Part shown: piece by piece, positions 1-9,915 of the stretch
How positions within the stretch are numbered: the stretch's first letter is position 1
How the letters are laid out: each line of letters opens with the position of its first letter
From: Oscheius dolichura
Taxonomy: Eukaryota; Nematoda; Chromadorea; Rhabditida; Rhabditidae
Length of the DNA stretch: 64,000 nt
Direction of reading: 5' to 3'
Assembly (NCBI GenBank): GCA_932521035.1
Contig: OW051494.1
Span: 10,216,001-10,280,000, forward strand
The notes under the pieces: model-generated
Seen by the model: the letters and a program-made list of their open reading frames with translations, nothing else
What the model was told of the DNA's origin: nothing
The model's database searches: none
Program-made: the position numbers and the translations under genes

Positions 1-831
1 ACCGGTAGATCCTTGAGGTGCTCCGGAAGCTTCAGTGGGAGCTCCAGAGGCACCAGAAGGAGCAGCAGAAGATGCAGCAACGGCGGCACGGCGAACTCTG
101 GGGGCTCCAGTTGATCCTTGAGGAGCGCCGGAAGACCCTTGGTCAGCGGCAGCACCGGTAGATCCCTGAGGAGCTCCAGAGGCACCAGAAGGAGCAGCAG
201 ATAATCCAGCAGAAGCAGAACGGCGAACTCTAGGAGCTCCAGTGGTGGGAGGTGGGCTTCCAGGGCTTCCAGATGGCTGAGGAGACGATCCTCCGGTAGG
301 GAGAGGGCTTCCAGATGGCTTGGGAGATCCAGTCGGAACAGGGGAAGAACCGCCATTGGGAGCAGCACGACGCTGGCGAGGAGCACCAGTGGATCCAGCG
401 GGTTGGCTAGAAGCTCCAGAAGCCTGGCCAGTTACTCCAGCTTGCCCAGCAGATCCAGTGGATCCAGAGGGAGCAGCAGATGATCCAGCAGCGGCGGCAC
501 GACGAACTCTAGGGGCTCCAGTGGTTGGTGGAGGGCTTCCAGGGCTTCCAGATGGCTGAGGGGAGGATCCACCAGTAGGGAGTGGGCTTCCAGATGGCTT
601 GGGAGATCCAGAGGCTCCTGTGGGCTGGGGAGAGCTTCCTCCAGTTGGGACGGGAGAAGATCCGGCGGGGGCAGCACGACGTTGACGAGGGGCTCCAGTG
701 GTCGGTGGAGGGCTTCCAGGGCTTCCAGATGGCGAGCCAGAGGCTCCAGTGGGCTGTGGGGACGATCCCTTGGGAGAGGCTTGAGCCAGGGCAGCGCCCA
801 TGATGAGAACCGCAAGTGTGAGGCGAAGCAT
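1..831 (-). CDS. secreted Ser/Gly/Pro-rich repeat protein (5' part, runs off window)
   Basis: The reading frame opens at ATG 831 (minus) and stays open to position 1 without a stop, so the C-terminus lies outside the window. The first ~17 residues (MLRLTLAVLIMGAALAQA) form a clear signal peptide. The rest is low complexity in Ser, Gly, Pro, Ala and Thr. It is built from degenerate repeats that alternate GSPxPSGSP-type stretches with a conserved block TGAPR[QV]RR followed by [AS]; at least five blocks are visible. The RR pairs could be processing sites (inference). A TTTTCAG acceptor lies 3 nt before the ATG, and a TATA box sits ~95 nt upstream. No known family is recognised. A mucin-like, cuticle or gland secretion is possible but not shown. 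Confidence 0.75.
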   Translation of the reverse strand, partial: MLRLTLAVLIMGAALAQASPKGSSPQPTGASGSPSGSPGSPPPTTGAPRQRRAAPAGSSPVPTGGSSPQPTGASGSPKPSGSPLPTGGSSPQPSGSPGSPPPTTGAPRVRRAAAAGSSAAPSGSTGSAGQAGVTGQASGASSQPAGSTGAPRQRRAAPNGGSSPVPTGSPKPSGSPLPTGGSSPQPSGSPGSPPPTTGAPRVRRSASAGLSAAPSGASGAPQGSTGAAADQGSSGAPQGSTGAPRVRRAAVAASSAAPSGASGAPTEASGAPQGSTG

Positions 832-834
832 TAT

Positions 835-841
835 CTGAAAA
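835..841 (-). promoter_or_regulatory. probable trans-splice acceptor of the 1-831 gene
   Basis: TTTTCAG on the minus strand, 3 nt before the ATG at 831. No upstream coding exon fits, so this looks like a spliced-leader addition site. That is inference from nematode biology. Confidence 0.5.
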
Positions 842-921
842 TCCAATTATTGTATTGGAAAATCGAAGAAGAGAGGAGGGAAGAGGAGGAAGTAGCGATG
901 ATTCCTGCTCTGACCGGGGGG

Positions 922-929
922 CTTTTATA
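922..929 (-). promoter_or_regulatory. TATA box of the 1-831 gene
   Basis: TATAAAAG on the minus strand about 95 nt upstream of the start codon at 831. It is followed by a short GC-rich stretch and lies at a reasonable distance for the core promoter of a strongly expressed secreted-protein gene. Confidence 0.5.
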
Positions 930-1223
930 GCGCGGGGCCCTTTCTGTTTGACAACGGCAGTCATGTTCTACATCCCCAGTTGAACCAACAAATATAGCCC
1001 GGGAATCTATGAACAAAGTCTGTAAAAAAACATTTCGAACAAATATTCCTCTGCTTCACGTGTGGTTTATTCAGCCGGGCCGAAGTAGGTCATGTTGAAA
1101 AGTACTGTACAAACAGAATAGACAAAATGATGCCGATCTAGCTACTGGATACTTGGCTGAAGATCGAGAATAAAAATTAAAACTTTGGTCACTTATTTTG
1201 AGAAAGAAAACTAAACCAGCGGC

Positions 1224-1555
1224 CAGAATCTCTACTTCTCCACTTCCGTGGATCTATCATAGACCACCGGAAAGAGCTCTTCGAGATCTACAAGATGCCA
1301 TTTTTATCTCCCCCAGAATGAATTTCTGGCACCTATTTCGATTTGAAATAGGCCCTATACTAACCATCCCCAGCAGTCTCAATTGAGTTATCTCCTCCCG
1401 GGACTGATGGAGGAGCCACGGACCGAAATCTTGACTCGAATGGAAGTCTGATAGCTCGTTGGAATCGTCAGCTCGAGACGATTAAAAAAAATGGAAGATT
1501 TGAATTTTCAAAATATCCTCCCCAGGATCCTCGAGGGCTGGAGGCTTGGAAATCG
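1224..1555 (+). repeat. dispersed repeat family R2, copy 1
   Basis: About 330 bp that recurs, diverged, at 34480-34800, 39439-39759, 40732-40855 and inverted at 41868-42240. Shared blocks include CACCGGAAAGAGCTC-like and GATCTACAAGATGC text, GAATTTCTGGCACCTATTT, GATGGAGGAGCCACGG, and GGATCCTCGAGGGCTGGAG. No intact reading frame is present. It is probably an old non-autonomous transposon or the decayed end of a larger one. Confidence 0.7.
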
Positions 1556-2735
1556 CCTGTTTAAGCCGAGTGTTGTACTTTTTTCACAACCATAGCCACG
1601 ATGATCAGATAGAGAGTAGTTTTTAAAAAAATAGAGGAGAAAATAATTAGAAACGGTCAAAGTTCCCGCCGCGATTTGAGTAAAATTTCAACAACAAAAC
1701 GTGTTCCTTGTCGGGGGATGAAAACTAGCCGTGATCCGTCATTTTTCTTCGCGATTTTCGTCAAATTATCGGGATTATCTCCCGAAAACGAGCTGGCAGC
1801 GACTGTTTTTGCTATTCTTCTCCTCTACCCATTCCTCTCCTCAGTTTTCACTTTAAAGAAAAAGAAGGGAGTAAAAGTGGAAATTGAACCGTTCCGCACG
1901 AGTACCGATAGGAGAATTGGATCCGGGCTTTCCCTCCTTTTCCAGATCGGACGGACTTTCTCGCATCATTGCACATCGTAGAGGGCATGGTCCACCGATT
2001 ACAACTGACCAGGAGAACAAGCCAGACAGTCATACTTTTCTCCTGGGAAGAGGTGGCCATCTCCTCTTTTCTCCCTCAACCTTCTTATTCCTCTATTATA
2101 AGAAAAGATCCTGTGTTTTAGGCCATTATTTCCTCCCAAGAGTTTTCTTATTGCCTCCCACCCCCATACAGTCTTATCACGTCATTTTTATCCTCCTCAT
2201 TTATTAGTATTTTCCTTGGAAAATTCGAATAAGAGGGAACGAAGAGCCCATTTTTGTTTAATAATTTAGCTATAGAAGGAAAGTAGAGGGACTACTGTAA
2301 CCTACTAGGAGTTTTACCCCGAATCCTAGACTCAAGGTCCCCTAACGGCTTCTGGCTGGTTCGTATCACCAATTGAAAGCTCTGCCAGGACCCAACATCT
2401 TGGCTTATGGGTTTTGAAGGGAATATTCTTATTAGACCATAAAATGGATCGTTTCAGGATCAAACCTCATCCCCAAAAGCCTCAACCTTTGTGAATACCC
2501 TTCTTTAAAACCTTTAGTAAGGAAACTTTGAATTATACGGCCCTAGAACGAATGTACGTGTTGTGAACGGAGAAATTTTGTTCAATACCGAAGTAGACCC
2601 CCAATTCTCTCCTTGAAATCGGTTTAAGACCTCGATACTACAGTTTATGACTCCTGCCACCTCCCTATACCCTACCGATCTGATTATTCCACTTTAGAAA
2701 GAGGGAAAAGGGGAAATACGGCCTATTTTTCAGGA
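1556..2735. other. intergenic, no supported gene
   Basis: AT-rich sequence with short open frames on both strands. None has consistent splice sites, a recognisable domain or a credible start. Nothing else is seen. Confidence 0.5.
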
Positions 2736-4775
2736 ATGAAGCTTCTCGTTCCCCTGATATTGCTGTGTTTTATAGTCATTACTCGTAAGTTCCTCCCTCT
2801 CCCCTCTGATAGCCTTTTCCAGATGCTCAGATCAGTGCAATGTTCGGCAATCCGATACAGGCAGCCAATTGTGAGAGCTGGTCCGAATGGGGTCCATGTG
2901 TCTGGCTCAAGGGGAAGGAAAAAAGGTAGTTCTTCCCTTTTCTCTCAATAAAACGTGGTTCAGATGGCAGCGATCCTACTTTGAGCAGCTGCTCCCGGGA
3001 AGGAAAGGCTGCCGTCAGCATGTCTTCTTCAAATTGCTTCGAGACCGTTGGGGAGTGGTAAGTCTCCCCATTTTTTCCCCTCTATAAAAAAGCTGTGACT
3101 TTTTTCCGCTTGGGAGACTTTTCCCGACTCGGAGGAAGATTATATCTCCCCCTTTCCTGCTGTTCCACGGGGCTATCGCTTCGATCTGACCGAAAAAGCA
3201 GGGAGAGATTAAAAACACGCGGCCCTTTGTGGAATTTCTCGACACTTTCAGTTTTTCAATACATTTTTGGTGAAAAATGAGGAAGAATCCATTCCATTGG
3301 TAAATAGCCGAAAAAAAAATCATTTCCCTTTGAAAGAAGGACAGAAAGGGGAGAAATAGCACAGAAAATGCTGGAAGAATAAAAGCAAAACATTCTCCCC
3401 GGCCGGGAATTGAACCCGGGTCTCGCATGTGACAGACGCGGATACTCACCACTATACTACCGAGGACATGTCTATTGGTCTTGGCGGCGGACAGATTATG
3501 CCGCCTGGTTGCTGCCAGCTTCCCTATACTTTTTCACAGCCTCTATTTCACCTACTTCCTTATTTTTAGGCTTTTAATAACTTCTACACCTATCTGAGAG
3601 ACACTACATTGAGTGAAGAACAATGTGGAGAGTGCAGCTACCAACAAAGTTGCGGCAGACAGTGCCATAGGCGGTAATCAAGAAACGCCACAGTTAGACA
3701 GCCAATATTTTTAGAGGAGACGTCAACATTATCAATCCCCTCTTTGTTGCCGAGAGGAAATGTATGGGAGTTGACCAGAGTCGAGCCTGTGTCTCGAAAT
3801 TCGCTTCGGACTGTAAACTCTGGCCAAATAAGAACATCCAGTTGCCGAATGTCACAGAAAGTATGCAGCAAATTGTCGACGGCTTGGATTATTTGACCTG
3901 TGTGCCGGAACATCGGTTCGTTTAGTCCATTTCCCACTTTTTCCCATTTTACCCAGCCAAATTTAAAATTCTTCCACCTTTAGCCGGCGCCCAGGACTGC
4001 CTGAAACATGCAGAAAGTCATTTTTCATTCATTTGCCCCCGAGCGAAATTGTTGCCTCTCGTAGGTCAACAGACGACAGGCGGGGCAATATCCCTTCTCT
4101 CCAGCCCGCCCAATAGCCAAAAAAGGGAGTACTATTGACAAGAAAATTGGACTTTTTGACTAATGCGCAAGGATAGAAACTCGAAGATCAGCAAAAACAG
4201 GAATAAATTGGCTTCTGGAGGGAAGAGGGAATAAAGCAAAAGAAAGTTGCCCACGGCTGGAATCGAACCAGCGTCGCCACGGCCACAACGTGGAGTACTA
4301 ACCACTATACTACGTGGGCCGAGAGTACAGCTCATCGGATTGATTGAGGATTCGACCTCATTGATACCGGTGACTTCTTCCAGGAAGAAGACCACCGTCT
4401 TCCCTATAAATTCCCCCATTTCTTGGTCCTCTTCAAAACGAACGGGATCTCAAGATTAATTAATTTTCTGGCTCAAAAGAGTCCGCCGGCAGATGTTTCA
4501 TTTCCTCTTCCTCCCACTTTTCTGTTATTTGGTCTCCCTCCCAAATGGACGGATATTAAAATGGGAAAGACGTTCCATTTCCTTTATAAGAAGCCGAAGA
4601 AGTTCAAAGGAACAAAGAAATAATGTGAATTTCAGGCCATCTGGATCAGTTTGCCGCTGCTGTTGCCATCCTTACACTCCAAACCCGACGACCTTCACCT
4701 GTGAGCTCAAGTCTTATCTTGGATAGAAGGAGTACAGCTTTATGTTCCTTTTTTAATTGGTCAATCCATAAATAA
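2736..4775 (+). CDS. secreted TSP1-type Cys-rich protein
   Basis: Seven exons fit by splice signals and phase: 2736-2784, 2823-2925, 2964-3057, 3570-3673, 3715-3915, 3984-4060, 4636-4775, giving 255 residues. It starts with a signal peptide (MKLLVPLILLCFIVIT). A thrombospondin type 1-like segment follows, with the diagnostic CESWSEWGPC near residue 35 and further cysteines (GCRQ, CGEC, SCGRQC), then a Cys-containing region with a second pattern (RKCMG, RACVSK, SDCKLW). It is probably an extracellular adhesion or matrix protein (family inference). The first five exons are well supported. The frame of the last two is the only one that keeps phase, but its composition is less convincing. Introns 3 and 6 carry antisense tRNA genes, and intron 4 (41 bp) is largely made of the GCCACAG element. 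A polyadenylation-type AATAAA overlaps the stop. Confidence 0.75.
3395..3466 (-). tRNA. tRNA-Asp (GTC)
   Basis: A 72-nt cloverleaf on the minus strand with 5' TCCTCGG paired to 3' CCGGGGA, A box GTAGTATAGTGG, anticodon loop CTGTCAC (anticodon GTC) and T arm GGTTCAATTCC. It lies antisense in intron 3 of the TSP1-type gene. The trailer carries TTTTGCTTT. Confidence 0.95.
3687..3703 (+). repeat. GCCACAG element, half copy
   Basis: The 17-bp half-unit GCCACAGTTAGACAGCC starts 13 nt after the 5' splice site of a 41-bp intron of the TSP1-type gene, in the sense orientation. It fills most of the intron between donor and branch/acceptor. Confidence 0.85.
4248..4319 (-). tRNA. tRNA-His (GTG)
   Basis: A 72-nt cloverleaf on the minus strand with acceptor GCCCACG/CGTGGGC plus A, A box TAGTATAGTGG, anticodon loop TTGTGGC (GTG) and T arm GGTTCGATTCC. 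It lies antisense within intron 6 of the TSP1-type gene and is followed by the TTTTGCTTT trailer. Confidence 0.95.
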
Positions 4776-4997
4776 ACTTATTTTGTTCGAAAGCTACAAA
4801 AAATTCGCTTGGAAGCCCGAAATCTTCACTTCAGACGCTTTATTCCTACCGTTTTGTGTTTTTTCCAGGATTTCCTTCTTTTCTCTAATAGAATTCACCC
4901 GTACTGGACCCCATTTAACTGGTCAGAAGTGTGAAACCGCATGTTGCCCAGCCCTAGATGCCAATCTGCCTGTTTCTGTCTCCCCGAGAAAGTAAAA

Positions 4998-5180
4998 GCT
5001 GTCTAACTGTGGCTATTTTATTTAAAAAACCTATCAGTAACTTCCTCGGACTCTTTATTTTTGAAGGATGAGTTATTTTTGTCTAGAATATGATTAAAAT
5101 AAGAAGAAATCCCAATTTCTGAATGAAAACCACAGTTAGACAGCCGTGTAGTCTTGTAGCGCCACAATTAGATAGTTCTA
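4998..5180. repeat. GCCACAG element fragments
   Basis: An inverted half-unit lies at 4998-5014 (AGCTGTCTAACTGTGGC). A degenerate tandem pair lies at 5129-5180 (CCACAGTTAGACAGCC, then GCCACAATTAGATAG). These lie just 3' of the TSP1-type gene. Confidence 0.75.
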
Positions 5181-6183
5181 ATTCTCCTACGGATATTATT
5201 GCGGTTCCCAATAAAATAAATGAGATCATCTCTCGCTCTCTGTGTGTTTTTCACTCCCACTGGTTTATAATTACGAGACAATATGTAGTCCATGGTAATA
5301 ATTATAACATCGTTAGAGGGAACAGCCGGATTGTGGAACGACGATCAGAGAGGGATAGCCTTCCAGCCGGCAGTCCGGTCAACTGGCGCCAATACTTTTT
5401 AACGGGATGAGGACAGGAATTGTTATTATTCCCCGCCATCGTGTACTAGTAATATCTCATTTTCGTCGTCCCAAATTCGTGTAAAATTTGAAAAACGTGC
5501 CAATTTAGGAGCTATTGACGGTTTTGGAATGGTTGCTAGGGGATGGCAACACGAACGGGGGAGAAAAAGACAACCAAACAGGTGGTTGTAGCGACAAATT
5601 GCCGTCAGCTAACGTAGAAACACCGCTATTTTTCGAATTATTGCGATTTGAAAAAGAGAATTTCCCCCGTTTTTTGGAATTTCGCCCATAAAATGAGCCC
5701 CCTTTGCCATTCACTAGGGCAAATTTAGCCTCTTTCCCATAATTTTCGGCAAATTGAACGTGTACCGCTGTTTGAAGCGGATGAACACGATTTATTTCGC
5801 TACAGTACCCTTGAAAAGGCAAGTTAACTGGAGTAAAAAAGACAAAAAAATCTCTAGGTAGGTCTAGAAACCGTCTTATCCTTCAAAAGGAGCAAAAATG
5901 TCGAGAAAACTCCATTTTCTGGTGATAAATGACAGGATTCTTTGTTTTCCACTTGTTATAAAATTATTAAACAAACATTTTCAATGGAAAAAACCACAAC
6001 AGCAGCTCATAAACCGAAGCGCAGGACGCTTTTGCCCAGACAATGCCGAAATTCTGAAGGAAATTCTAATTTCCAATAGTAAAATAGCAGTATTCCTAGA
6101 TTTTATTCAAGGTTTCTTCTTCTGCTCTTCTTTTTATTGTTTTCCACTCGAAAACCTCCATAAGAGGTCTTTCCCCTCAACTT

Positions 6184-6215
<32 letters not shown>

Positions 6216-6520
6216 CAATATTTGCATATCAGATCGCTTCTCAGTTGCTTATATCGAGTGCCTACTTGCCTTCTTCCCCTCCTTGCCCTTTTCTGGCCAA
6301 TTTCTCACGGCTTCCTTCTATAATCTCCCACTTGTTCCATCTCTCGTGTCCCACATTGAAAAAAAAGCCCCCTTCTTCTCTTCCTCCCGTGTCTGCCCCC
6401 CTCCAGTGACCCCGCCTCTCTAGACTGGGACAGAGAGAGCTCCGCCCCTGGGAAACCCAAAGATCCTAGTCAGACGTGCATTCATTCCCTTCACCGATCC
6501 AGACACTCTAGTCCAGAAGA
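5181..6520. other. intergenic upstream of the Jupiter-like gene; long poly-C tract
   Basis: No supported gene. A homopolymer of 29 C lies at 6184-6212. The last ~150 bp before the ATG at 6521 are pyrimidine- and GC-richer and probably hold the promoter and 5'UTR. Confidence 0.5.
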
Positions 6521-9087
6521 ATGGCTGATACTCAACAAAATGGAACTCCTGCTCAGGAAAATGGTGCTCCAAGCACTCCTAAGGTTGGTTACAGCTCTTC
6601 CCTTTTTAAATGTAGTCTCTGAGTGTCAAAAAGTGGATGTAGATGGCGGAAAAGGTCACTTTATGGGGGCTAACCCCCTCATAAGTATAAAGAAAAAAAG
6701 CAAAAAGAGATAGGTCCCGGGGAGATTTGAACTCCCGTCGCAGGATTCAGAGTCCTGAGTGCTAACCGCTACACCACGGGACCACACGGACTTCGATTTT
6801 GGATGATCGGTCAGGACATAGCGCGATCATCCCCGGCTTATTTTCTATCCATTTCTCGTCTAATTTTTGACAAAAAGTGTTTTTCCCTTCCGATTTGAGG
6901 CTTTTAAATGTTTATCTGTACTTTTTGCTCAAAACAGGGCCTTGTAATTTGCTCTCCCCTGCCGCTGGCCATCGTTTCGCCCTCCCCCTCTGCAGCTCTT
7001 TCCATTAACTTTTTTGTTCAGAAGCCGGGGAGGGGCTCTGTCCAAATGTCCAAATGGAATCCAACAAATAAGTCCTCGGAGTGCAAAAGAGGGGATAAAA
7101 ACTGAGGCAAGATGGCCTCGGGGGAAGAACGCCCTGAATTTTGACCTCCGGCCACCCTTTCCGCTTCTTTTCCCCGTGTTTCACTATCGGAAATTGAAAT
7201 TTGAGCATTTTGAGCCCGTTGAACAGGTGTCAAAGAGGGAAAAAAGATAAGAGAAAGAGTCAAATTTCCCCTTAAAAGTGTCCTTGATTCAGGGAAGGTG
7301 TTGAAACCACAAGGCCAGCGGGAGGCTAAATTAGAGCCCGGGAACCCTATTCTGGGTAGAAAAACTGGGGGAAAATTGGAGAGGCAATGAGATCCTCGTG
7401 CTATACACGCAATAATGTGTCTGATATATGACATACGAGCCGGAGGGGCCGTTGTTCCACTCGGGGGAACGGAGGCCGTTAATTGGGGGCGCCACAGGCT
7501 ACACGGCTGTCTAACTGTGGCTCTTCCTCTTGTTCTTCTACTACCGTAACCCTCTGAAAAGGGCCTCTTTTCTCTCCTTTCCCGGTCTTTGTTCCCTACT
7601 AATCCGTCCCCTATGACGTCGAACCAAATCCATCAAGTTGTCCATTTTCATCTATCTGTTTTCTTCTCTTTTTCTGTTGAGATGAATCCCCACGGGGGAG
7701 CCATTCCTACCCTGACGTACTTCTCTTCCGCCGTTCCCCCCATTCATTGTTGGATCTCGGAAGTCATTCGGGACACATTCTTTATACCCCGGGGGGGTTT
7801 CCTCACTCAACCCCATTTCATCGATTCTTAGCTGTTGTTCAGGAGAGGGAGACAGACTTATTAGCATGAATTGTCATAAAGTTCAAGCCTGGAAGGGGGT
7901 CGGAAAAGGAAACAAACCAATAACCGCTCAAAAATGACTGGGCATCTCTCATGGATTAACTTTATGTTCCGAGAGAGCTCAGAAAAAATGCGACGGGGAT
8001 ATCAAAACAGATTGTTCTGCATAATCTTGTCATAAAGTGCTTCCTGGCCTCAATTCTGAGGAAAAATGTAATCCGTGGCCAAAAATAACCCATCGGGAAG
8101 AGATAGTCCTCCAAAAATGGTGGAAGTCACAATTAGACAGCCGTGTAGCCTGTGGCACCTCAAAAAAGCTAATTGACCCGTTTTCAGCGCCACAACACCA
8201 AGGATCGTCTCTTTGGACCTGAACAACCCGTATGTAAGCCGTCACCCAAGAAGGTTAGCCTTATTTTACCTTTTGGGTCCGGCACAGAATAGTTCTGCCA
8301 CATTTTTATTACTAGAATCGTATATTTTCCAGGTAAACCCCACCTATCACTCGACCATATTCTCTGAAGACATTCCCTCTCCTCAACGCACACCAAAGAA
8401 GACTATCCCGGCACTTGGTACGGTATTTTCTTTCCATCATTTCATAATTTCCAAACCCCCATTAGCCTGGAAGTCAGCTGCCATTCCATTTAAATTTTAA
8501 TTTTGTGTCCAATCCTAGCGCCCAGCAATCCAGGACGACCCGAGAACAATGAATTCGCCTCATTGTGACTCATCCCCGAGAGACATTGAGACACGGGGTT
8601 CCCGGCTAGCGGAAGAGAGAAAAGAGGATAATCCCATTCAATTTAGAAGGGGGAAAGAGGGGGCTTGGTGGATACTAAAAGGACGGAAATAGGATTCATC
8701 ACATAGGGCATCTTTAATGTAAAACAATGCACAAAGACCTTATGAAATGGATAGAAGTAGAGAGGGGCTTTTATTTTCTTGAAACTGTCAGAAAGTTACC
8801 AACTCTGGCAAGGATCCGCAAACGATTGACAGCCACAGGCTACACGGCTGTCTAACTGTGGCTTTCACCGGAGCGCCCGTCCCCCCTAATTGGAGCACCA
8901 AAACATTGTCGGTTGTCGAACTGTGGCTCCGCACTTTTCTACCATAGCCCATCAAAATAGGTCCCTGATAATTATTTTAATGAAACCCCAGTCAAATTGC
9001 CTATTTTCAGCTCGCAACCCCATCACAGGAGAAGTCAAGGCCGCCGCTCCAGTCCAACAGACCCAACAACAGCGAGTAGCCGCCTAA
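6521..9087 (+). CDS. small Jupiter/HN1-like protein
   Basis: Four exons with matching phases: 6521-6583, 8188-8229, 8333-8417, 9011-9087, giving 88 residues. It is a hydrophilic, disordered-looking protein. The motif DRLFGPEQP is followed by ARNPITGEV near the C-terminus. The order RLFG...P then NPxTGE resembles the Jupiter/HN1 microtubule-associated family, where such short motifs are the only conserved parts. The assignment is tentative, and length and exon structure are inferred. The 1.6-kb first intron holds tRNA-Gln antisense and full GCCACAG elements at 7491 and 8127. The last intron holds another at 8832. Confidence 0.6.
6712..6783 (-). tRNA. tRNA-Gln (CTG)
   Basis: A 72-nt cloverleaf with acceptor GGTCCCG/CGGGACC plus T, A box TGGTGTAGCGG, anticodon loop CTCTGAA (CTG) and T arm AGTTCAAATCT. 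It is antisense in intron 1 of the Jupiter-like gene. The trailer contains TTTTTGCTTTT. Confidence 0.95.
7491..7521 (-). repeat. GCCACAG element, full copy
   Basis: A full 31-bp copy with terminal 7-bp inverted repeats GCCACAG/CTGTGGC, oriented opposite to the host gene, inside intron 1 of the Jupiter-like gene. Confidence 0.9.
8127..8157 (+). repeat. GCCACAG element, full copy
   Basis: A near-full copy (starting GTCACAATTAGACAGCC and ending in CTGTGGC) 30 nt upstream of exon 2 of the Jupiter-like gene. Confidence 0.85.
8832..8907 (-). repeat. GCCACAG element plus 45-bp flank
   Basis: A full 31-bp element at 8832-8862 followed by 45 bp (starting TTTCACCGGAGCGCCCGT). The whole 76-bp unit recurs inverted at 13487-13562 with one mismatch noticed (AACT/AATT). 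A degenerate second inverted half-unit follows near 8910-8927. Confidence 0.85.
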
Positions 9088-9915
9088 ATGGGTGCCTTCC
9101 TGGTACTCTCCTTATTGTTCATACGAGCATGTTCCATGGCTTTTACTTTCCGTCTCATTATTGGCATCCTGTACTCTTCTTTGGGGTTCTTTTATTCCTT
9201 TTATGTGGCTTTGAGCAAAAAACAAAAACAATCTGTCTGTATTACTGTAATAAAGGTTGGTTCTTTCAATCATCAAAGTTCTTTCCAAAATTATCCGGGG
9301 GATATTGTGTTGTGGTTCAACGGCACAGAGAGAGGAGGACTCATAAAAAGAGGACACCAATTTGGTTGAATGTATGGGTTGGGAGATGGAGAGACGGGCC
9401 ATCTCTCGAAACAATTGGGTTAGTTGAGGGCGCCCCCAGGACGACAGCCGGGAGCATTTCCAGCGGGGGATGGAGTACTGGTCATTTTCGAGATATTCCG
9501 GGCTACATTTGGATTCTATTCTGGGGGTGGTGGGCAATTATAAAACTTTTTAGGGCCGTTGTCAGGTTACGGTAACCAAATAAATGACCCATCAGGGTCC
9601 TGGAGGGGTTTTGAGTCGAAATTCTTGGCCTGGTCCAATTCTAGGGCACTCACCACCTTCCAAAAACAATTTCAGGGCTAATAATGACTCATTCATCCTG
9701 CCGGCCCGCTTTGACGCCAATTCAGACAAATTTCACAACTTGCAGCAATACTTCCATACATAATTGAGCGCGGCTTCCGGTGGACTGTTAAAAAGTGTCT
9801 AAAATGAGTCTGCTTCTTGTTTGAGACAGGAAAATTACTGAAATTTGACTTGAAATTAACAGTTGTCGCTTTTAGTCAGTTCCCCATTCATTCGTGTCGT
9901 ATTTCCCCGTGGGCG
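9088..9915. other. 3' flank and intergenic, no supported gene
   Basis: The AATAAAG at 9249 is a likely polyadenylation signal of the Jupiter-like gene. The open frames here overlap that gene's last exon out of frame or lack start and splice support. A TTTTAG acceptor at 9869-9874 before the next ATG (9916) may be a trans-splice site. Confidence 0.45.

Noticed and set aside
5898..6323. 141-codon plus-strand frame
   Set aside because: It runs through the poly-C tract (a chance Pro run) and is otherwise low-quality sequence without a domain or splice context.
7491..7521. CRISPR-like short palindromic repeats
   Set aside because: The repeated ~31-bp units are dispersed or at most tandem dimers with no regular spacers, in a eukaryotic genome. 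They are not a CRISPR array.
8997..9575. 192-codon open frame on the plus strand
   Set aside because: It overlaps the last exon of the Jupiter-like gene out of frame and continues through its 3'UTR. It has no domain and no splice support.
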